Positions 6,954 through 7,968 of a DNA stretch of 7,968 bases are shown one piece after another. Below the pieces are notes generated by a model. That model was not told the DNA's origin, did no database searches, and was given only the letters and a program-made list of their open reading frames with translations. The DNA is from Erysipelotrichaceae bacterium (GTDB lineage: Bacteria; Bacillota_I; Bacilli_A; Erysipelotrichales; Erysipelotrichaceae), in assembly GCA_027449005.1 (NCBI GenBank), contig DAIDML010000074.1, positions 1 through 7,968 of the forward strand, written 5' to 3'. Position numbers and translations under genes: made by a program. How positions within the stretch are numbered: the first letter of the stretch is position 1; each line of letters opens with the position of its first letter.

Positions 6954-7791
6954 TTCTAGCCCCCTTAGTGGATTCATTTACAGCACATGATCCAACACTG
7001 ACTACTTGCTTCTTAGGTTTTTCTTCACCTTCTTCGACAATTTGAATACCTAATTCATTAGCGATCCATTCATATCCTTCAGCATCGATTTTGGATACTA
7101 ATGATGCATCTGAATCCATAACGATTTGACCATCAATCATGATATGAGTGTGTGTAGGTACTAATAATTGGAAGAATCGCTCATAGTGAGATACGACCAT
7201 CATGCCCATGTCTTTGTTTTTTACCATGTCATTGATGACATTAGCAACAATACGCAACGCATCAATATCTAAACCTGAGTCGATTTCATCAAGCATCGCA
7301 ATCTTTGGTTTTAGCAATAACATTTGCATGATTTCATTGCGTTTCTTTTCACCACCCGAGAAACCTTCATTCACATAACGATGAGCTAAATCAGGTTTCA
7401 TTTCTAATGCTTTAACTGCTTTTTCCATTTCTTTAATGAATGAGAAAAGATTAATTGGAGTTTCACGACGGGCGTTCATTGCGGCCTTCATGAAATCTGA
7501 GTTGGTTACTCCTGGAACTTCTTGAGGATATTGCATCCCTAAAAATAATCCAACACGGCTTCTTTCATCCACTTCCATCTCTAGAACATTCTCTCCATCA
7601 AAAAGGATCTCTCCTTCTGTTACCTCATATTTAGGATGACCCATGATGGTTGACAATAACGTTGATTTCCCATTTCCATTAGGTCCCATAATGGCATGAA
7701 TTTCACCTGTTGCGATGGTCAAATTAACGCCTTTAAGTATTTCTTTATCTTCAATCGATACATGTAGATTTTTAATTTGTAAAACAGACAT
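6946..7791 (-). CDS. sufC: Fe-S cluster assembly ATPase SufC
   Basis: SufC is the cytoplasmic ABC-type ATPase that drives shape changes in the SufB-SufD scaffold. All nucleotide-binding motifs are visible: Walker A GPNGNGKST (36-44), Q-loop Q87 in FLGMQYP, signature FSGGE (144-148), Walker B IAMLDE (164-169) with E169, D-loop DSGLD (171-175), and switch H202 in VVSHYERF. The product has 281 residues, where about 250-260 is usual. The excess is a C-terminal tail from about 251 on: an acidic/basic linker (EEGEEKPKK) and then VSVGSCAVNESTKG with a single cysteine, C269. It is the first gene of the operon. The ribosome site is modest: AGGAAGG at 7810-7804 is too far, and AGG 8 nt before the ATG is more plausible. 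The gene ends in TAA within the sufD start region. Confidence 0.97.
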   Translation of the reverse strand: MSVLQIKNLHVSIEDKEILKGVNLTIATGEIHAIMGPNGNGKSTLLSTIMGHPKYEVTEGEILFDGENVLEMEVDERSRVGLFLGMQYPQEVPGVTNSDFMKAAMNARRETPINLFSFIKEMEKAVKALEMKPDLAHRYVNEGFSGGEKKRNEIMQMLLLKPKIAMLDEIDSGLDIDALRIVANVINDMVKNKDMGMMVVSHYERFFQLLVPTHTHIMIDGQIVMDSDASLVSKIDAEGYEWIANELGIQIVEEGEEKPKKQVVSVGSCAVNESTKGARNV

Positions 7792-7817
7792 ACAGTTTAC
7801 CTACCTTCCTGACAATA

Positions 7818-7846
7818 ACTTTAACAAATTAGCGCTCTTTTCTCAA
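7818..7846 (-). promoter_or_regulatory. Promoter of the suf operon
   Basis: On the minus strand, TTGAGA (-35, positions 7846-7841, 5 of 6 consensus bases) is separated by 17 bp from TAAAGT (-10, positions 7823-7818), which carries a TGT extension directly upstream (TGn, extended -10). Transcription would start near 7811, giving a leader of about 20 nt before sufC. A leader that short leaves no room for a riboswitch, so control would have to act at initiation or afterwards. Confidence 0.65.
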
Positions 7847-7903
7847 TTAAAAGCACCTATTTTGGGACAATCTTTGATTTATTCTGGAATACTGTGCCTA
7901 AAA

Positions 7904-7950
7904 TCACAATTATGTTTTGTGAATGTGTGTGAAAACAAATCCCACATTCA
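7904..7950. promoter_or_regulatory. Cluster of dyad symmetries upstream of suf (possible operator)
   Basis: TCACAA (7904-7909) and TTGTGA (7917-7922) form a 6-bp-arm palindrome with a 7-bp spacer. It overlaps a second inverted repeat, TGAATGTG (7920-7927) with CACATTCA (7943-7950). TGTGAA also recurs at 7918 and 7928, one helical turn apart. The cluster lies 60 bp or more upstream of the suf -35, so it could be a distant suf operator or belong to a gene beyond the right edge. No U-tract follows either repeat, so it is not an obvious terminator. Confidence 0.3.
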
Positions 7951-7968
7951 TGTTCAATTGCATTTTAG

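Noticed and set aside
1..7968. Mobile element, CRISPR array, tRNA or rRNA
   Set aside because: I saw no transposase or integrase, no regularly spaced repeats and no tRNA-like cloverleaf; the window is compact housekeeping sequence.

Overview
The window looks like chromosomal DNA of a low-GC Gram-positive bacterium (Firmicutes/Bacillota). The evidence is the AT-rich sequence, strong AGGAGG-type ribosome sites, sigma-A-like promoters and above all the Firmicutes-type gene order sufC-sufD-sufS-sufU-sufB, with SufU (not IscU or SufE) as sulfur partner. The Cys-loop sequence of SufS (RAGNHCAKL) and the short SufD fit an Erysipelotrichia or Mollicutes-related lineage, but that placement is low-confidence inference. 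All eight genes end in TAA or TAG, and no in-frame TGA is needed for Trp.

Layout. Positions 1-148 hold a promoter and no gene. Positions 155-1673 (+) are a two-gene unit: a small multi-span membrane protein of unknown function, then an alanine racemase starting one base after its stop codon. A perfect 14-bp hairpin that begins in the racemase stop codon is a bidirectional terminator. Positions 1703-1811, between convergent genes, hold a dense set of nested complementary segments that form a classical H-type pseudoknot on paper. Positions 1812-2972 (-) are an MFS transporter of the LacY/HcaT-like group. Its promoter places the transcription start at or next to the ATG, so it may be a leaderless mRNA. 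Positions 3012-3040 are the terminator of the suf operon. Positions 3046-7791 (-) are the complete five-gene suf operon, tightly packed with overlaps or gaps of no more than 11 nt. Positions 7792-7968 hold the suf promoter and dyad symmetries of unknown role.

How the genes work together. SufS takes sulfur from L-cysteine and hands it to the zinc protein SufU. The SufB-SufC-SufD scaffold, with SufC as its ATPase, builds Fe-S clusters. The racemase makes D-alanine for peptidoglycan. No functional link between the racemase unit, the transporter and suf is visible; each has its own promoter and terminator.

Most of the window is ordinary housekeeping. The best candidates for something undescribed are the pseudoknot element at 1707-1809, the leaderless transporter gene, and the small membrane protein coupled to the racemase. 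Lesser oddities are a short SufD, a Cys-containing tail on SufC and a Cys/His cluster in SufU.
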